Source of the DNA: Anaerorhabdus furcosa
Lineage (GTDB): Bacteria; Bacillota_I; Bacilli_A; Erysipelotrichales; Erysipelotrichaceae
Length of the DNA: 64,000 bases
Assembly (NCBI RefSeq): GCF_900167375.1
Contig: NZ_FUWY01000003.1
Location: 124,001 to 188,000 of the forward strand
Direction of reading: 5' to 3'
Below the pieces are notes generated by a model. The model saw only the letters and a list, made by a program, of their open reading frames with translations, was not told the DNA's origin and did not search any database. This document shows positions 1 to 8,846 of this stretch, in pieces; the first letter of the stretch is position 1; each line of letters starts with the position of its first letter. A program made the position numbers and the translations under genes.

Positions 1-1768
1 AAATATTAAGCCAACTGATTGCACAATCAAGTTCACTCTCTACTATCGGCACATCCGCAATAGCATACATACTTTTTAATTCTTCCATAATTTCGAAATA
101 TAAATTCTTATCTTGATTTTGCAATGCCCATCTACCTTGAGTGAATAAAGAATTTATACAAATACTTATTTGTTGAAACTGCTTCGCTTCTTGATACGCA
201 GTTTTTGCAAGTGAAATTACATTTTGATAATCCCCTATTTCATAGTTTCGTTCAGCTTGAACCATAAATTCACTTCCAGCATTAACTCCATAGGCTATTT
301 GAATAAAATATTTTACTTCACTTTCAATTGTTTCTACTAAATCTTTCAAGCGGCCACTTTCGAAATGATACAAATAAAGTAAACTACAGGAACCGAATGT
401 TGCTACCATTTTAGGATATGCAATTTTAGATTTTTCACCTTTAAAATAATAGAATGCCATTTTGAACTCTTCCATCATCTTCGATATATCATTGAAATGA
501 CTGAATGCTTTTATAAAATGATATTCTCCTTCTAATTTATCTTTATCCCCCTTGAATCGATTTTCATCTAGATCTCGTTTAAATTCATTTAGTAACTTAA
601 GTCCTGTATAGACATCAATGTTTGTCATGCAATCACAAACATAACTAAGATAAACGTATGGGAATTGGTAACGTGTCGATGTAGGTAAACATTCAAATAC
701 TTTCTGTATAAGACAAGGATCAATGTCCATATAACTCATTGTGCCCTCTTCTAATATACGAATAATTTCATTGAAACACTTACCTTGAAAGAAATATTCA
801 ATTGCTACTAAAGGTTCTTTATTAACCAAATACCATTCACCTGCTTGTTTGAATATATTTTTTATTTGAAGTTCATTCTTATCAAGATAATTTCTAAAAG
901 CTTCCTTAACTATCTTTTGATATTTATAGTCTTTATAATTAACTTCACGCGTTATTAGACCTTTTTCTTGTAATTCTAATATTTCTTTAGGAATTCCTTT
1001 TACCTTACAAACAGAACGTACAAAATCCATTGTAAAATTCTCAAACAAAGATAATTTTGCAAGTTCATCAATTAACTCATGCGATTTATTTTTTAAAACC
1101 TGATCGAACAAGTATTCATTGATGTAGGTTAGATCATAAATATGTTCAGTTTTTTTGTATGAGTTGAACATTGCATATACTCCAGGTGGCCATCCTTGTG
1201 AAAGTTCAAATATTGTTTTCGCTAACTCGTAATAATTATGATATTTTTCATTTTTAAATAAATAGCCAATATCTTGTTCATTAAACCAAAAATCTTTATC
1301 AATCACTCTTTGTTTTCTATCCACTACAAGTGACAAAGATGAATCTTTCAATGATTCCTCACTAATAACTACAAACCGAATTTTATTTATTTTCTTGTTG
1401 ACTAGTATCTCTAGCATTCTCATCATTTCCTGAATTAAGTTTACACACAAATTATCAACAACAACATAAATATCTTCTGTAACGGAATCATTCTTCTTTA
1501 TCACTATCTCTAAACACTCTTCAGGAGTAGCTATTGCAGATAGCCTTTGTTCTGTCTTTTTATTTACATTGAATAGATGATTTACTATTTCTCTCCAAAG
1601 TAAATCAATTTCATTAATTGTAGTAGCATCTATCCATATAGATTTTAAATGATATGATTTTATGAACTCTAAAACATTTGTTGTCTTTCCATATCCAATT
1701 GGAGATGAAACAAGAAAGAAATTGGAGTTTTTCAGGGCTTGTAATTTTTGCTTAATTGATTTTTTCAC
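1..1768 (-). CDS. MalT-like ATP-dependent LuxR-family regulator (N-terminal part)
   Basis: A long reading frame runs off the left edge, so at least 589 residues are present and the C-terminus is missing. It starts with GTG at 1768, seven or so bases after a good ribosome site (GGGAG); the nearby ATG at 1770 reads straight into a stop. Residues 21-30 (SSPIGYGKTT) form a Walker A loop like that of MalT, and residues 100-106 (IYVVVDN) form a Walker B strand. The rest is helix-rich and resembles the TPR sensor part of the family. MalT proteins are about 900 residues and end in a LuxR helix-turn-helix, which would lie outside the window. Such STAND ATPases sense a small ligand and activate transcription; the ligand here is unknown. 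Sampled stretches of the frame are free of stops. Confidence 0.72.
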   Translation of the reverse strand, partial: MKKSIKQKLQALKNSNFFLVSSPIGYGKTTNVLEFIKSYHLKSIWIDATTINEIDLLWREIVNHLFNVNKKTEQRLSAIATPEECLEIVIKKNDSVTEDIYVVVDNLCVNLIQEMMRMLEILVNKKINKIRFVVISEESLKDSSLSLVVDRKQRVIDKDFWFNEQDIGYLFKNEKYHNYYELAKTIFELSQGWPPGVYAMFNSYKKTEHIYDLTYINEYLFDQVLKNKSHELIDELAKLSLFENFTMDFVRSVCKVKGIPKEILELQEKGLITREVNYKDYKYQKIVKEAFRNYLDKNELQIKNIFKQAGEWYLVNKEPLVAIEYFFQGKCFNEIIRILEEGTMSYMDIDPCLIQKVFECLPTSTRYQFPYVYLSYVCDCMTNIDVYTGLKLLNEFKRDLDENRFKGDKDKLEGEYHFIKAFSHFNDISKMMEEFKMAFYYFKGEKSKIAYPKMVATFGSCSLLYLYHFESGRLKDLVETIESEVKYFIQIAYGVNAGSEFMVQAERNYEIGDYQNVISLAKTAYQEAKQFQQISICINSLFTQGRWALQNQDKNLYFEIMEELKSMYAIADVPIVESELDCAISWLNI

Positions 1769-1834
1769 ATTTGCTCCCTTCTTTAATTACGGATACTTTT
1801 TAGAAACCTACTTATACACTATTTATCATATTCT

Positions 1835-2683
1835 TTATCTTAAATCAACATCTACCAAACCCATTTTGATAAATATATCTTCATAGTCATGTTTACTTGT
1901 TGTTGTATAAATGCGAGTTGTTTCAATGTTACTATGACCTAGAATATCCGCTAAATGTACTAAATCTTTCTCTATTAAATAATAGGTCAACGCAAACAAA
2001 TGTCTCAAATTGTGTGGAAAAACTTTTGCCTTACTTACTTTCGCTTCATCACATAATGACTTCATCATCTTCCATATATTGCATCGATTCAAGGGAATTC
2101 CCTTTTTAGAAATAAAGATAGGTCCTGATTCAATTTTATTCTTCAAAATAAATCTAGTTAAAACGATCGATAAAGTGGAAGGTATTAAGATTTCTCTTAC
2201 CTTTCCTTTATTTAATATTGTTACTCTGTTTTTTTCTAATGACTCCACCGTTACATACCTTAATTCACTTACGCGCATTCCTGTGCTACAGATTGTTTGC
2301 AATATCAAATATGTTTTAATGTTTTTTCTTAAGGCGACATTCAATAATCTTTTATAGTCATCTTTTGTAAGCTCAATATCTTCGTTGCCAAAAACTTTTC
2401 TTTGCACTTTCATAAGTTTGACTCTACATTCGGGTTTTTTAATATAGAGCAAATATAAATTCAGTGATACCAACATACTATTTACACTTGTTGCTTTATA
2501 CTTGATAATCAAGTTATTTTTGTAATCAATTACCCTCTCTTTACAAATATCATCATTACCAATAAAATTATAAAATCGTCTTACATCTCTTACATATTTT
2601 TCAATGGTAGCTTTACTTTTTTCCTCCTCAATTAAGTTTTGTTTGAATCGTTTTATTTTATTATTTACCTTTTTATTCTCCAT
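1835..2683 (-). CDS. Tyrosine recombinase (XerC/XerD/phage integrase family)
   Basis: A 282-residue protein with the layout of a tyrosine recombinase: an N-terminal SAM-like DNA-binding part (about 15-85) and a C-terminal catalytic domain (about 105-280). The catalytic set is visible: R137 in STGMRVSELR, K159 or K161 in the beta-hairpin, H224 and R227 in HNLRH, H250 in LGHSN, and nucleophile Y259 in TTRIYT. It cuts and rejoins DNA through a 3'-phosphotyrosine. It is shorter than XerC/XerD, lies alone between a MalT-like regulator and a Rieske oxygenase, and has no excisionase or phage genes nearby. It could be a stand-alone inversion or integration enzyme. I found no flanking inverted repeats or att duplication that would show its target. 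Confidence 0.9.
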   Translation of the reverse strand: MENKKVNNKIKRFKQNLIEEEKSKATIEKYVRDVRRFYNFIGNDDICKERVIDYKNNLIIKYKATSVNSMLVSLNLYLLYIKKPECRVKLMKVQRKVFGNEDIELTKDDYKRLLNVALRKNIKTYLILQTICSTGMRVSELRYVTVESLEKNRVTILNKGKVREILIPSTLSIVLTRFILKNKIESGPIFISKKGIPLNRCNIWKMMKSLCDEAKVSKAKVFPHNLRHLFALTYYLIEKDLVHLADILGHSNIETTRIYTTTSKHDYEDIFIKMGLVDVDLR

Positions 2684-2844
2684 GATTTGTCCTCTTTTCT
2701 ACCACAAGATTACATTAGTTTTTCTTACTTACAAAATAAAATCTCCTTTCATTTATAAAACTACTAATTAGTGAGAAAAATTGTTTTAAATGTCATCTTA
2801 TGGTCTTTCAAAATCCATCCTTATGATGAGTCTTGAAAAGAAAA

Positions 2845-2871
2845 AAAGTTATTCAGATGTAGAATAACTTT
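2845..2871 (-). terminator. Intrinsic terminator of the Rieske gene
   Basis: A perfect 10-bp stem (AAAGTTATTC with GAATAACTTT) around a 7-nt loop ends three bases before the Rieske stop codon. On the minus strand it is followed by a T-rich run (the A run at 2834-2847). Confidence 0.8.
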
Positions 2872-2873
2872 CA

Positions 2874-3851
2874 TCATGTTTCGTCCGCTTCTTTTTTTAA
2901 TGTATCTCGTATTTTGCGATACATTATAATTGGACTATCTCCGCGTAACAAGTGTTCACCACTTATCAAGGTAGACGCTTTTGGACGTTGGGTTTCTACT
3001 ACTCTTTTATCTTGTCTCTCAATTATTCGATTCATATATCTACCCACAAATGCTGTCAGTTGATTCAAAGTCTTCATTTTGAATTGATCTGTGTAAAAAC
3101 GAATGTAGAAAATTGTATGTTCATCGTCTACAGGCACGAAGAAAATTACTACTCTGATGTGGTCTGAAATATAGTTTTGCCATACATTTGGGAACATAAA
3201 ACGTAAATTCATATGAGGATTAATCGCTAGTTCACTTGCCTTTATTGGTTCTTGTCCTTCATCTACACTATTGTTTGCGGATAAGACTAAAAACTTATCT
3301 TTGACTTCCAAAGCGGGTCCATTCACTACCGTTTTATTTCCCCTACCAATTGTGTTGTAGTGTACAAATGGAACGTGTACTACATCCAATTGATTTTCAA
3401 TACATCTTGAGTAGTGTGCATTCCAACAATCACTCATTTCGCTATAAACTGTTCCCTCTTTAATAAGGTCATCAAAGAAGGGTAATTGTTCTGTTGCTTT
3501 TTCTTTATCTCCATACCACAAATAAATCATATCATGTGCTTCTTTAGCCAAATAACTTGTTACATTAAATCTTTCTTCTGCCTTTGCAACTTTTCCATTA
3601 GCGGGTACTAAGACTGTTTTGCCATCTTTATCAAAACGTATTCCATGAAATGGACATGCCACACAATTTCCATGATGAATACCCTTGCTTATTGCTGCAC
3701 CTCGATGACTACATTGATCAACCAAACACCCTACATCCCCATCATCATTTCGAAATAAACATAAATCTAATCCCATTCTTTTTACTGCTACTATTTTGTG
3801 TGCTTTGACCTCCTTAGAAGGAAGAATTGCATACCATTGGTTCTTTATCAT
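2874..3851 (-). CDS. Rieske non-heme iron oxygenase, alpha-subunit type
   Basis: A 325-residue protein with an N-terminal Rieske [2Fe-2S] domain: ligands C47 and H49 (QCSHR) and C66 and H69 (CPFHG). The catalytic domain has the mononuclear iron motif with N153, D156, H159 and H164 (ENQLDVVHVPFVH). This matches the VanA/PaO-like group of aromatic-ring or demethylating oxygenases. They take electrons from a reductase through the Rieske centre to activate O2 at the mononuclear iron. No ferredoxin or reductase gene is adjacent, so the partner must be elsewhere. It is a single-gene transcript with its own terminator. An O2-using enzyme is unexpected among otherwise fermentative genes. The substrate cannot be read from the sequence. 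Confidence 0.88.
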   Translation of the reverse strand: MIKNQWYAILPSKEVKAHKIVAVKRMGLDLCLFRNDDGDVGCLVDQCSHRGAAISKGIHHGNCVACPFHGIRFDKDGKTVLVPANGKVAKAEERFNVTSYLAKEAHDMIYLWYGDKEKATEQLPFFDDLIKEGTVYSEMSDCWNAHYSRCIENQLDVVHVPFVHYNTIGRGNKTVVNGPALEVKDKFLVLSANNSVDEGQEPIKASELAINPHMNLRFMFPNVWQNYISDHIRVVIFFVPVDDEHTIFYIRFYTDQFKMKTLNQLTAFVGRYMNRIIERQDKRVVETQRPKASTLISGEHLLRGDSPIIMYRKIRDTLKKEADET

Positions 3852-4174
3852 ACTTGCTCCTTTTAGTCATACTACTGTCTATAAAATGAGCATACCACAA
3901 ATTAAGGAAATTGCTTCAATTACATCTTTTTCAAATGCTCAAATTGCTATTTCCTTGTATCTCTATTTTCGTAAATAATTTCTTTTCTATTCTTTAGAGA
4001 ACACCCTATTATTGTTTGTTGCATTATGATATAAAAAAATATTCCTAGTCCATCCCCTTCAAGGTGAAGCGCTATGGGCCTGTTTGATACAATCCATGCT
4101 ATCATAGCATGTATAATTGTATATTATATTTGCAAATGGCTAGATAATCGTGGTGACTAGTAATTAGCATAAAT
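3852..4174. other. Non-coding stretch with an imperfect hairpin
   Basis: No credible gene. It holds the upstream region of the Rieske gene and a hairpin at 4088-4121: TACAAT pairs with ATTGTA and, inside it, CATGCTA pairs with TAGCATG around a TCA loop. A TATGGG..TGTTTGAT string at 4073-4087 recurs in a close form at 4213-4228, on the other side of the terminator. Confidence 0.5.
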
Positions 4175-4206
4175 GAAAAGGCAAGAGCGAGCACTCTTGC
4201 CTTTTC
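4175..4206 (-). terminator. Intrinsic terminator of the aldolase/PTS operon
   Basis: A 13-bp perfect stem (GAAAAGGCAAGAG with CTCTTGCCTTTTC) with a 6-nt loop lies 78 nt after the last gene of the minus-strand operon that ends at 4284. The T-rich side lies on the minus strand. A second downstream T run near 4250 could give a weaker early stop. Confidence 0.8.
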
Positions 4207-4283
4207 TCCCTTATGGGGTTGTTTGATCGAATATATTTTACAATATTTTTTTTCTATTTGCAACTCAACACCAACCAATGATT

Positions 4284-4913
4284 TTACTTTCGAAATCCTA
4301 AAATAATTTGTCTTATTGATTTAGCGTTCTTTGCGATTTCTTCTTTACTTCCAGTTGTGAGTAACCCACCAAAACCACATACATCTACACCCTGCATTAG
4401 CCACTCATTTAAATTATCTAATGTGATTCCACCACTTGCAAGTATAGGCATGTTGGGAAGAGGAGTTTTAAATACCTTGCATAGTTTTGGTCCATAGAAA
4501 TCAGAGATTGGAAATGCTTTGATAAAGGCAGCTCCCACACTTAGTGCATCAACTGCTTCTGATAGTGTAGTACAACCAGGAGCATATGGTATTTGGTAAC
4601 GATTGCATATCTTTGCAACACCTTCATCATAGTTTGGTGCAATGATAAACTTCGCTCCTTTTAGAATAGCATGGCGTGCAGTTTCACTATCTAACACCGT
4701 TCCTGCACCAACACATATTTTGTCATTAAACTTCTTATCAATTGCCTCAATAACATCACCAGCATTATTTAATGTATAACTAATTTCTAGTACATCAATA
4801 CCGCCCTCAAGACATCCTTCTGCAATTTCTAGTCCACGCTCAATAGTTTCTACACGTACAATTGCTAATGCACCTGTTTCATACATTCTTAACGTTGTCT
4901 TTGCCTTATTCAT
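4284..4913 (-). CDS. KDPG/KHG-type aldolase (Eda family)
   Basis: A 209-residue single-domain TIM barrel of the 2-keto-3-deoxy-6-phosphogluconate aldolase family. E43 in VLEISY and the Schiff-base lysine K132 in FIKAFP are in place. The family splits 2-keto-3-deoxy sugar acid phosphates into pyruvate and an aldehyde. The usual VKFFPAE string reads IKAFPIS and the usual EITLRT reads EISYTL, so its substrate may differ from that of classic Eda. It is the last gene of the ascorbate-type PTS operon and follows the DapA-like gene by about one base. A second, different KDPG aldolase in the hexuronate operon (29954-30907) makes a specialised role likely. Confidence 0.85.
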   Translation of the reverse strand: MNKAKTTLRMYETGALAIVRVETIERGLEIAEGCLEGGIDVLEISYTLNNAGDVIEAIDKKFNDKICVGAGTVLDSETARHAILKGAKFIIAPNYDEGVAKICNRYQIPYAPGCTTLSEAVDALSVGAAFIKAFPISDFYGPKLCKVFKTPLPNMPILASGGITLDNLNEWLMQGVDVCGFGGLLTTGSKEEIAKNAKSIRQIILGFRK

Positions 4914-5810
4914 TTAAATCACCAAGTTGTGATAGTATTCTACACACTCTTTCACTTGTTGAATTTGCTCTTGCGTTAATGGTTCTACAGGAAAACGTGC
5001 TGGACCTGCATTACAATCATCTCCATCCAGTGTAACACTCATTTTCATAGCTGCAGGGGTTGTTGCAAGTTTAAGTATTGCACGATAAGGTTCTATCGAC
5101 TCTTGATATTTTTTAGCGCGTTCCGTATCACCCGCTTTAAAACTATTATAAATACCTAGAATTTCTTTTGTAATGCAATTGCTAGTTCCCGCAACTGCAC
5201 CACTTGCGCCTAATTCTAATCCTTTTAAAATTGTTGAATCAGATCCAATTAATACATTTACATCCGTTCCTTTTACCGCATCAAGATAAGCTTCTAAATT
5301 ATCCATCTTTCCACTACTGTCTTTAATTGCTTTAATATTGGGTAATTTCGCTAATCGTTCTAATACAGATGGTGATAAATTCATTCCCGTGCATTTTGGA
5401 ATATTGTAAATAATAATTGGTAAATCAACTTGCTCTGTTATCATTTTATAATGATTGAATATTTCTTCATCGTTTGGAATCAAGAAATATGGTGTAACAA
5501 TGGACACTGCATCTGCACCTAACTCTTTCATTTTATTTGAAAGTTCGATGGTTTGCTTTGTACTATTGCATCCAGTTCCTACGTAAACTGGGACACGTTG
5601 ATTCGTTTCATCAATCACCACTTTTGCAAATTTTATTTTCTCTTCATCACTTAACATGTGAAATTCACCATTTGTTCCAAGTGGAAATAAACCATGCACA
5701 CCACGTTCTATTAAGCGATTAACTAGTGCACGTGTTGCTTCATAATCTATTTCTTGATTTCCTTCTTTAAAAGGAGTCACAATTGGTGTAATAATTCCTT
5801 CAATGCTCAT
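4914..5810 (-). CDS. DapA/NanA-family class I aldolase or dehydratase
   Basis: A dihydrodipicolinate-synthase/N-acetylneuraminate-lyase family TIM barrel of 298 residues. The start at 5810 is set by the AGGAGG site nine bases upstream and by the preceding gene's stop at 5812-5814; a longer frame to 5852 would overlap that gene. The GTNGE substrate-binding motif lies near residues 45-49, catalytic Tyr near 135 (IIIYNIP) and Schiff-base Lys near 163 (AIKDSSG). The family makes or breaks C-C bonds of pyruvate-derived acids, or dehydrates sugar acids. Inside a sugar-acid PTS operon, lysine synthesis is unlikely; cleavage or dehydration of a keto-deoxy acid is more probable. The exact reaction is unknown. 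Confidence 0.85.
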   Translation of the reverse strand: MSIEGIITPIVTPFKEGNQEIDYEATRALVNRLIERGVHGLFPLGTNGEFHMLSDEEKIKFAKVVIDETNQRVPVYVGTGCNSTKQTIELSNKMKELGADAVSIVTPYFLIPNDEEIFNHYKMITEQVDLPIIIYNIPKCTGMNLSPSVLERLAKLPNIKAIKDSSGKMDNLEAYLDAVKGTDVNVLIGSDSTILKGLELGASGAVAGTSNCITKEILGIYNSFKAGDTERAKKYQESIEPYRAILKLATTPAAMKMSVTLDGDDCNAGPARFPVEPLTQEQIQQVKECVEYYHNLVI

Positions 5811-5811
5811 T

Positions 5812-6420
5812 TTATTTCTCCTCCTTTTGAATCTCTCGTATACTTTGACCAAGGCTTCCTCCTGGATGCCATTTTACATATTGATTCAAATCTAATTTCT
5901 TTTCTTCTTGTAATAAAACACTTAATGATTGAAGTACTAAGATTTCAGAAATGATGGATGCACGTGGAGCTTTATTTAAATCATCACCTTCTTGATTTGC
6001 ATGAGCTACCAAACAAACTTCTGAATGTTTTGATAGCCATGAGTTTTCATTCCCTGTACAACTAATCACATGCGCACCATTTGCAATTAAAGTTTCTACT
6101 GTCGCTTTTAATTCACTTGTTTCACCACTATTTGAGATAGCGATAACAACATCTCCAGATCGTACTTGTCCACTAGATCCATGAACTGCTTCTGTGCCAT
6201 GTAATTCATAAGCAGGTGTTCCAGTACTTGAAAGAAGTGATGCAATATATCCTGCTACATGTCCTGGTTTTCCAATTCCTGTAATGTGAATTCTTCCACC
6301 TTGTTTTTCACTTTCTAATATAATAGAAACTGCTTTTTTTAGATTTTCTTTATTTATATTTTCTATATTTTGATCAACTTCATTTTTAATTGTTGATAGA
6401 AATTGTTCTAAATCTGCCAT
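5812..6420 (-). CDS. SIS-domain sugar-phosphate isomerase-like protein
   Basis: A 202-residue protein that is a single SIS domain, similar to the N-terminal half of arabinose-5-phosphate isomerases (KdsD/GutQ) but lacking the CBS pair. Visible motifs are the phosphate-binding ITGIGKPGHVAGYIAS near residue 45 and VIAISNSGETSELKAT near residue 93. SIS domains bind phosphosugars and catalyse aldose-ketose isomerisation or bind amino sugars. The gene overlaps the HpcH/HpaI aldolase gene upstream by one base, so they are co-translated. It probably isomerises the phosphorylated sugar acid brought in by the neighbouring PTS, or its aldolase product. Confidence 0.82.
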   Translation of the reverse strand: MADLEQFLSTIKNEVDQNIENINKENLKKAVSIILESEKQGGRIHITGIGKPGHVAGYIASLLSSTGTPAYELHGTEAVHGSSGQVRSGDVVIAISNSGETSELKATVETLIANGAHVISCTGNENSWLSKHSEVCLVAHANQEGDDLNKAPRASIISEILVLQSLSVLLQEEKKLDLNQYVKWHPGGSLGQSIREIQKEEK

Positions 6421-7187
6421 TATCCCTGTTTCCTTTCAATTCTTTTGTATTCATTTTTATATTTCTTTAAAGACTCATTAATAAGATTTAAATCAATAGC
6501 GGATACCATGATTTGCAAGTAATTATTAAATTCTTCTAGTAATTCTATACTTCCAATAATTCCAAAATATTTATTTGATTCAATACAGATTTTTTGTATC
6601 TTTCCAATTGCCTCTTTTAACTTACTAGGATCTTTATTATCAGCAATACCTAGTGAAATCGATAAATCTGCTGGTCCTACAATAACCGCATCAATTCCTG
6701 GGGTATTAATAATTTCTTCTGCATTCTCTAATCCCTTAAGTGTTTCTATCTGTGCAATGGTTAAGATATCTTCATTGCTTTGTTTCATATTGTTTTCATG
6801 ATTTCCGCTTGGTGCATAAAATGTGTTCGCACCACCTGCATAACCACGGCTTCCAATAGGTGGATATTTCGAATATTTTACTAGTTGCTCAGCATCATCT
6901 CTCGATTCAATCATGGGTACCATTACCGCAGACACACCCGCATCCAAAGCTTTAGAAATATTTCCTTTGGTATTATCTGATACACGTACAAATAATGGAA
7001 CTTCATTTGATTTACCAAGAAGACTAATATCATGTAATGTTTTAAAGTCAAACATTGCATGTTCCATATCATAAAATAGAAAATCAATCTCATTGTTTTT
7101 CGCAAGTAATACCATGGCTGGATTATCAATAATCTTCATAAAACAACCGTGAATTACTTTCTTATCTTTTAATAATTTCTTACTCAT
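6420..7187 (-). CDS. HpcH/HpaI-family class II (metal) aldolase
   Basis: A 255-residue protein of the 2-keto-3-deoxy acid aldolase family that includes GarL, RhmA and HpaI. The metal and pyruvate binding segments are seen: IAQIET with its metal-binding Glu, MVPMIES, and VIVGPADLS. These enzymes cleave 2-keto-3-deoxy sugar acids or 4-hydroxy-2-oxo acids to pyruvate or oxaloacetate plus an aldehyde. The start at 7187 (ATG) has AAGGTGG five bases upstream; a GTG nine bases earlier overlaps that site and is less likely. It is the first soluble enzyme gene after the transporter genes, separated from them by a hairpin. It is one of three unrelated aldolase types in this operon. Confidence 0.85.
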   Translation of the reverse strand: MSKKLLKDKKVIHGCFMKIIDNPAMVLLAKNNEIDFLFYDMEHAMFDFKTLHDISLLGKSNEVPLFVRVSDNTKGNISKALDAGVSAVMVPMIESRDDAEQLVKYSKYPPIGSRGYAGGANTFYAPSGNHENNMKQSNEDILTIAQIETLKGLENAEEIINTPGIDAVIVGPADLSISLGIADNKDPSKLKEAIGKIQKICIESNKYFGIIGSIELLEEFNNYLQIMVSAIDLNLINESLKKYKNEYKRIERKQG

Positions 7188-7207
7188 ACTTACCACCTTT
7201 ATAAATA

Positions 7208-7231
7208 AGAACAGGGATTTTTCCCTGTTCT
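7208..7231 (-). terminator. Intra-operon hairpin after the PTS IIC gene
   Basis: A perfect 10-bp stem (AGAACAGGGA with TCCCTGTTCT) with a 4-nt loop sits between the IIC stop and the aldolase start. The following minus-strand bases are only weakly T-rich, so it may act as a partial terminator or mRNA stabiliser that sets transporter and enzyme levels apart. Confidence 0.65.
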
Positions 7232-7244
7232 AATCATGTAATAA

Positions 7245-8531
7245 TTAATGAACGAATATTTTGATTACGTTATATAATCCTGCACCGATAATGTTGTAAT
7301 CAATATTAGGGAAACTTGCTCCTGATATACCTAGTTGAGCAAATGCTGGATATAACATTAATGGAAGAACTACTAGTCCGATACCTACGACAAACGAACC
7401 AACTAAAGCACCTTTCCAACCACCATATGCATTTCCAAATACACCACATGTTCCTCCTGAGAAGAAGCAAATACCCGCTGCTGGAATCATGATTACTGAA
7501 CTCTTGAATAGAATCATCATAAGCATTCCAAATAAACCGCCTAAGAATGAACCTACAAAACCAATAACAACTGCTGTTGGTGCAAATGGGAATATTGCTG
7601 GACAGTCAACTGCTGGTTTTGAATTAGGAATATATTTTTCAGAAATTGCAACGAACGCTGCAGTGATTTCTGCAATGAATTGACGAACCCCGTAAATCAA
7701 TACACTCATACCTGCTGCAAATTGTAAACCTTGTAATAATGGGTAGATGAACCATAAATCATTTCCTGACATTGTTTGTACAACTTCCATATTTCCTGTA
7801 GCTACACATGCAAATACTGCAATGTAGAATAACACAACCATGAAGATTGCAATTGAGAAAATGAAGTCACGGAATAATGAGAAGAATCCTGGTAATTTAA
7901 TACTGCTAGCATCACCTTTTTCTTTATTAGCTGATTTAGAAAATAATTTTCCTATAAATCCTGATAAAGCATAACCTATACAGTTAAAGTGACCCATCGC
8001 TAATTTGTCATCACCTGTAATTTTATTCATATAAGATTGACATAATGTTGGAAGTGCTGCACCACAGAAACCTAGGATTAACCCTCCACCAATGATTGTA
8101 ACAACTGCTGGTAAATCAAATGCGATAAATACTAATGCTAATACACATGCAAAGTATAAGAAGTGTTGTCCTGTTAAGAAAATTGCTTTAAATGGTGTGA
8201 ATTTTGCAAACAATAAGTTGGCTGCAAATCCCACAAGCAACACTAATGCTACTTCTGTTCCATAAGTATCCAATGCCATTGCAGTTGCAACTTCTACTTG
8301 AGTTGTAACTCCTGCAATTCCAAATCCCGTATTAAATAATGTTGTAAAATTTCCTACAATTGTTCCTAAGAAACTAGAACCAATATTGAAGATCATGAAT
8401 CCCATGATTGTTTTAGCTGTACCCGATATTACATCAGCAGCAGATTTCTTTTGAAGCAATAACCCAACTAATGCGATGATCCCTACAATTAATGCCGTAT
8501 TACGCGTTTGCGCTAAAATTGCATCTAACAT
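7245..8531 (-). CDS. PTS ascorbate-type EIIC permease (UlaA/SgaT family)
   Basis: A 428-residue, strongly hydrophobic protein with about eleven membrane segments and many Gly/Phe/Ala runs. Family marks include the early GTAKTIMGFMIFNIGS segment and FLTGQHFLYFACVLALV, matching the FLTGHHTLYMAC string of UlaA. It carries sugar acids across the membrane while they are phosphorylated by its IIB partner. Partners IIB (8551) and IIA (8847) lie just upstream with short gaps, giving the operon order IIA-IIB-IIC. The downstream genes are aldolases and a SIS isomerase rather than UlaD/E/F, so the substrate is probably not ascorbate itself but another acidic sugar. Confidence 0.9.
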   Translation of the reverse strand: MLDAILAQTRNTALIVGIIALVGLLLQKKSAADVISGTAKTIMGFMIFNIGSSFLGTIVGNFTTLFNTGFGIAGVTTQVEVATAMALDTYGTEVALVLLVGFAANLLFAKFTPFKAIFLTGQHFLYFACVLALVFIAFDLPAVVTIIGGGLILGFCGAALPTLCQSYMNKITGDDKLAMGHFNCIGYALSGFIGKLFSKSANKEKGDASSIKLPGFFSLFRDFIFSIAIFMVVLFYIAVFACVATGNMEVVQTMSGNDLWFIYPLLQGLQFAAGMSVLIYGVRQFIAEITAAFVAISEKYIPNSKPAVDCPAIFPFAPTAVVIGFVGSFLGGLFGMLMMILFKSSVIMIPAAGICFFSGGTCGVFGNAYGGWKGALVGSFVVGIGLVVLPLMLYPAFAQLGISGASFPNIDYNIIGAGLYNVIKIFVH

Positions 8532-8550
8532 TTTCTATCCTCCCTGTTTT

Positions 8551-8829
8551 CTATTGTTTTGTTGCTAAAAATTCATTTAGCTTTGTTTTAATTTCAACTT
8601 TATCCATGATGTTTCTAACTCCAATTACATATGGAGCTTTGTCTGCTATTTCATGAGCTACATCTTCCATCGTAATAACAACATCACCATTAAATCCAAT
8701 TAATGAATCTAGATTTCCATGTTCAACTTTAATGTCCATTCCTTCTTCACTAATTACTTGATCTACTTTTATTTTTAGTAACATACTAGATCCCATACCT
8801 GCTCGGCATGCAACTAATCCTTTATACAT
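8551..8829 (-). CDS. PTS ascorbate-type EIIB (UlaB/SgaB family)
   Basis: A 92-residue cytosolic phosphocarrier. The phosphorylated cysteine is C8 in CRAGMGSSM, which matches the CGNGQGSSM loop of UlaB. It takes phosphate from the IIA protein encoded 18 bases upstream and passes it to the sugar bound in the IIC permease. The length is normal for the family and a GGAG ribosome site precedes the ATG. Confidence 0.92.
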   Translation of the reverse strand: MYKGLVACRAGMGSSMLLKIKVDQVISEEGMDIKVEHGNLDSLIGFNGDVVITMEDVAHEIADKAPYVIGVRNIMDKVEIKTKLNEFLATKQ

Positions 8830-8846
8830 ATCTCTACTCCTTTCAA

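Noticed and set aside
1835-2873. Possible att site or inverted repeats of an invertible segment near the tyrosine recombinase.
   Set aside because: I compared the flanks by eye and found no repeat longer than chance in this AT-rich DNA.
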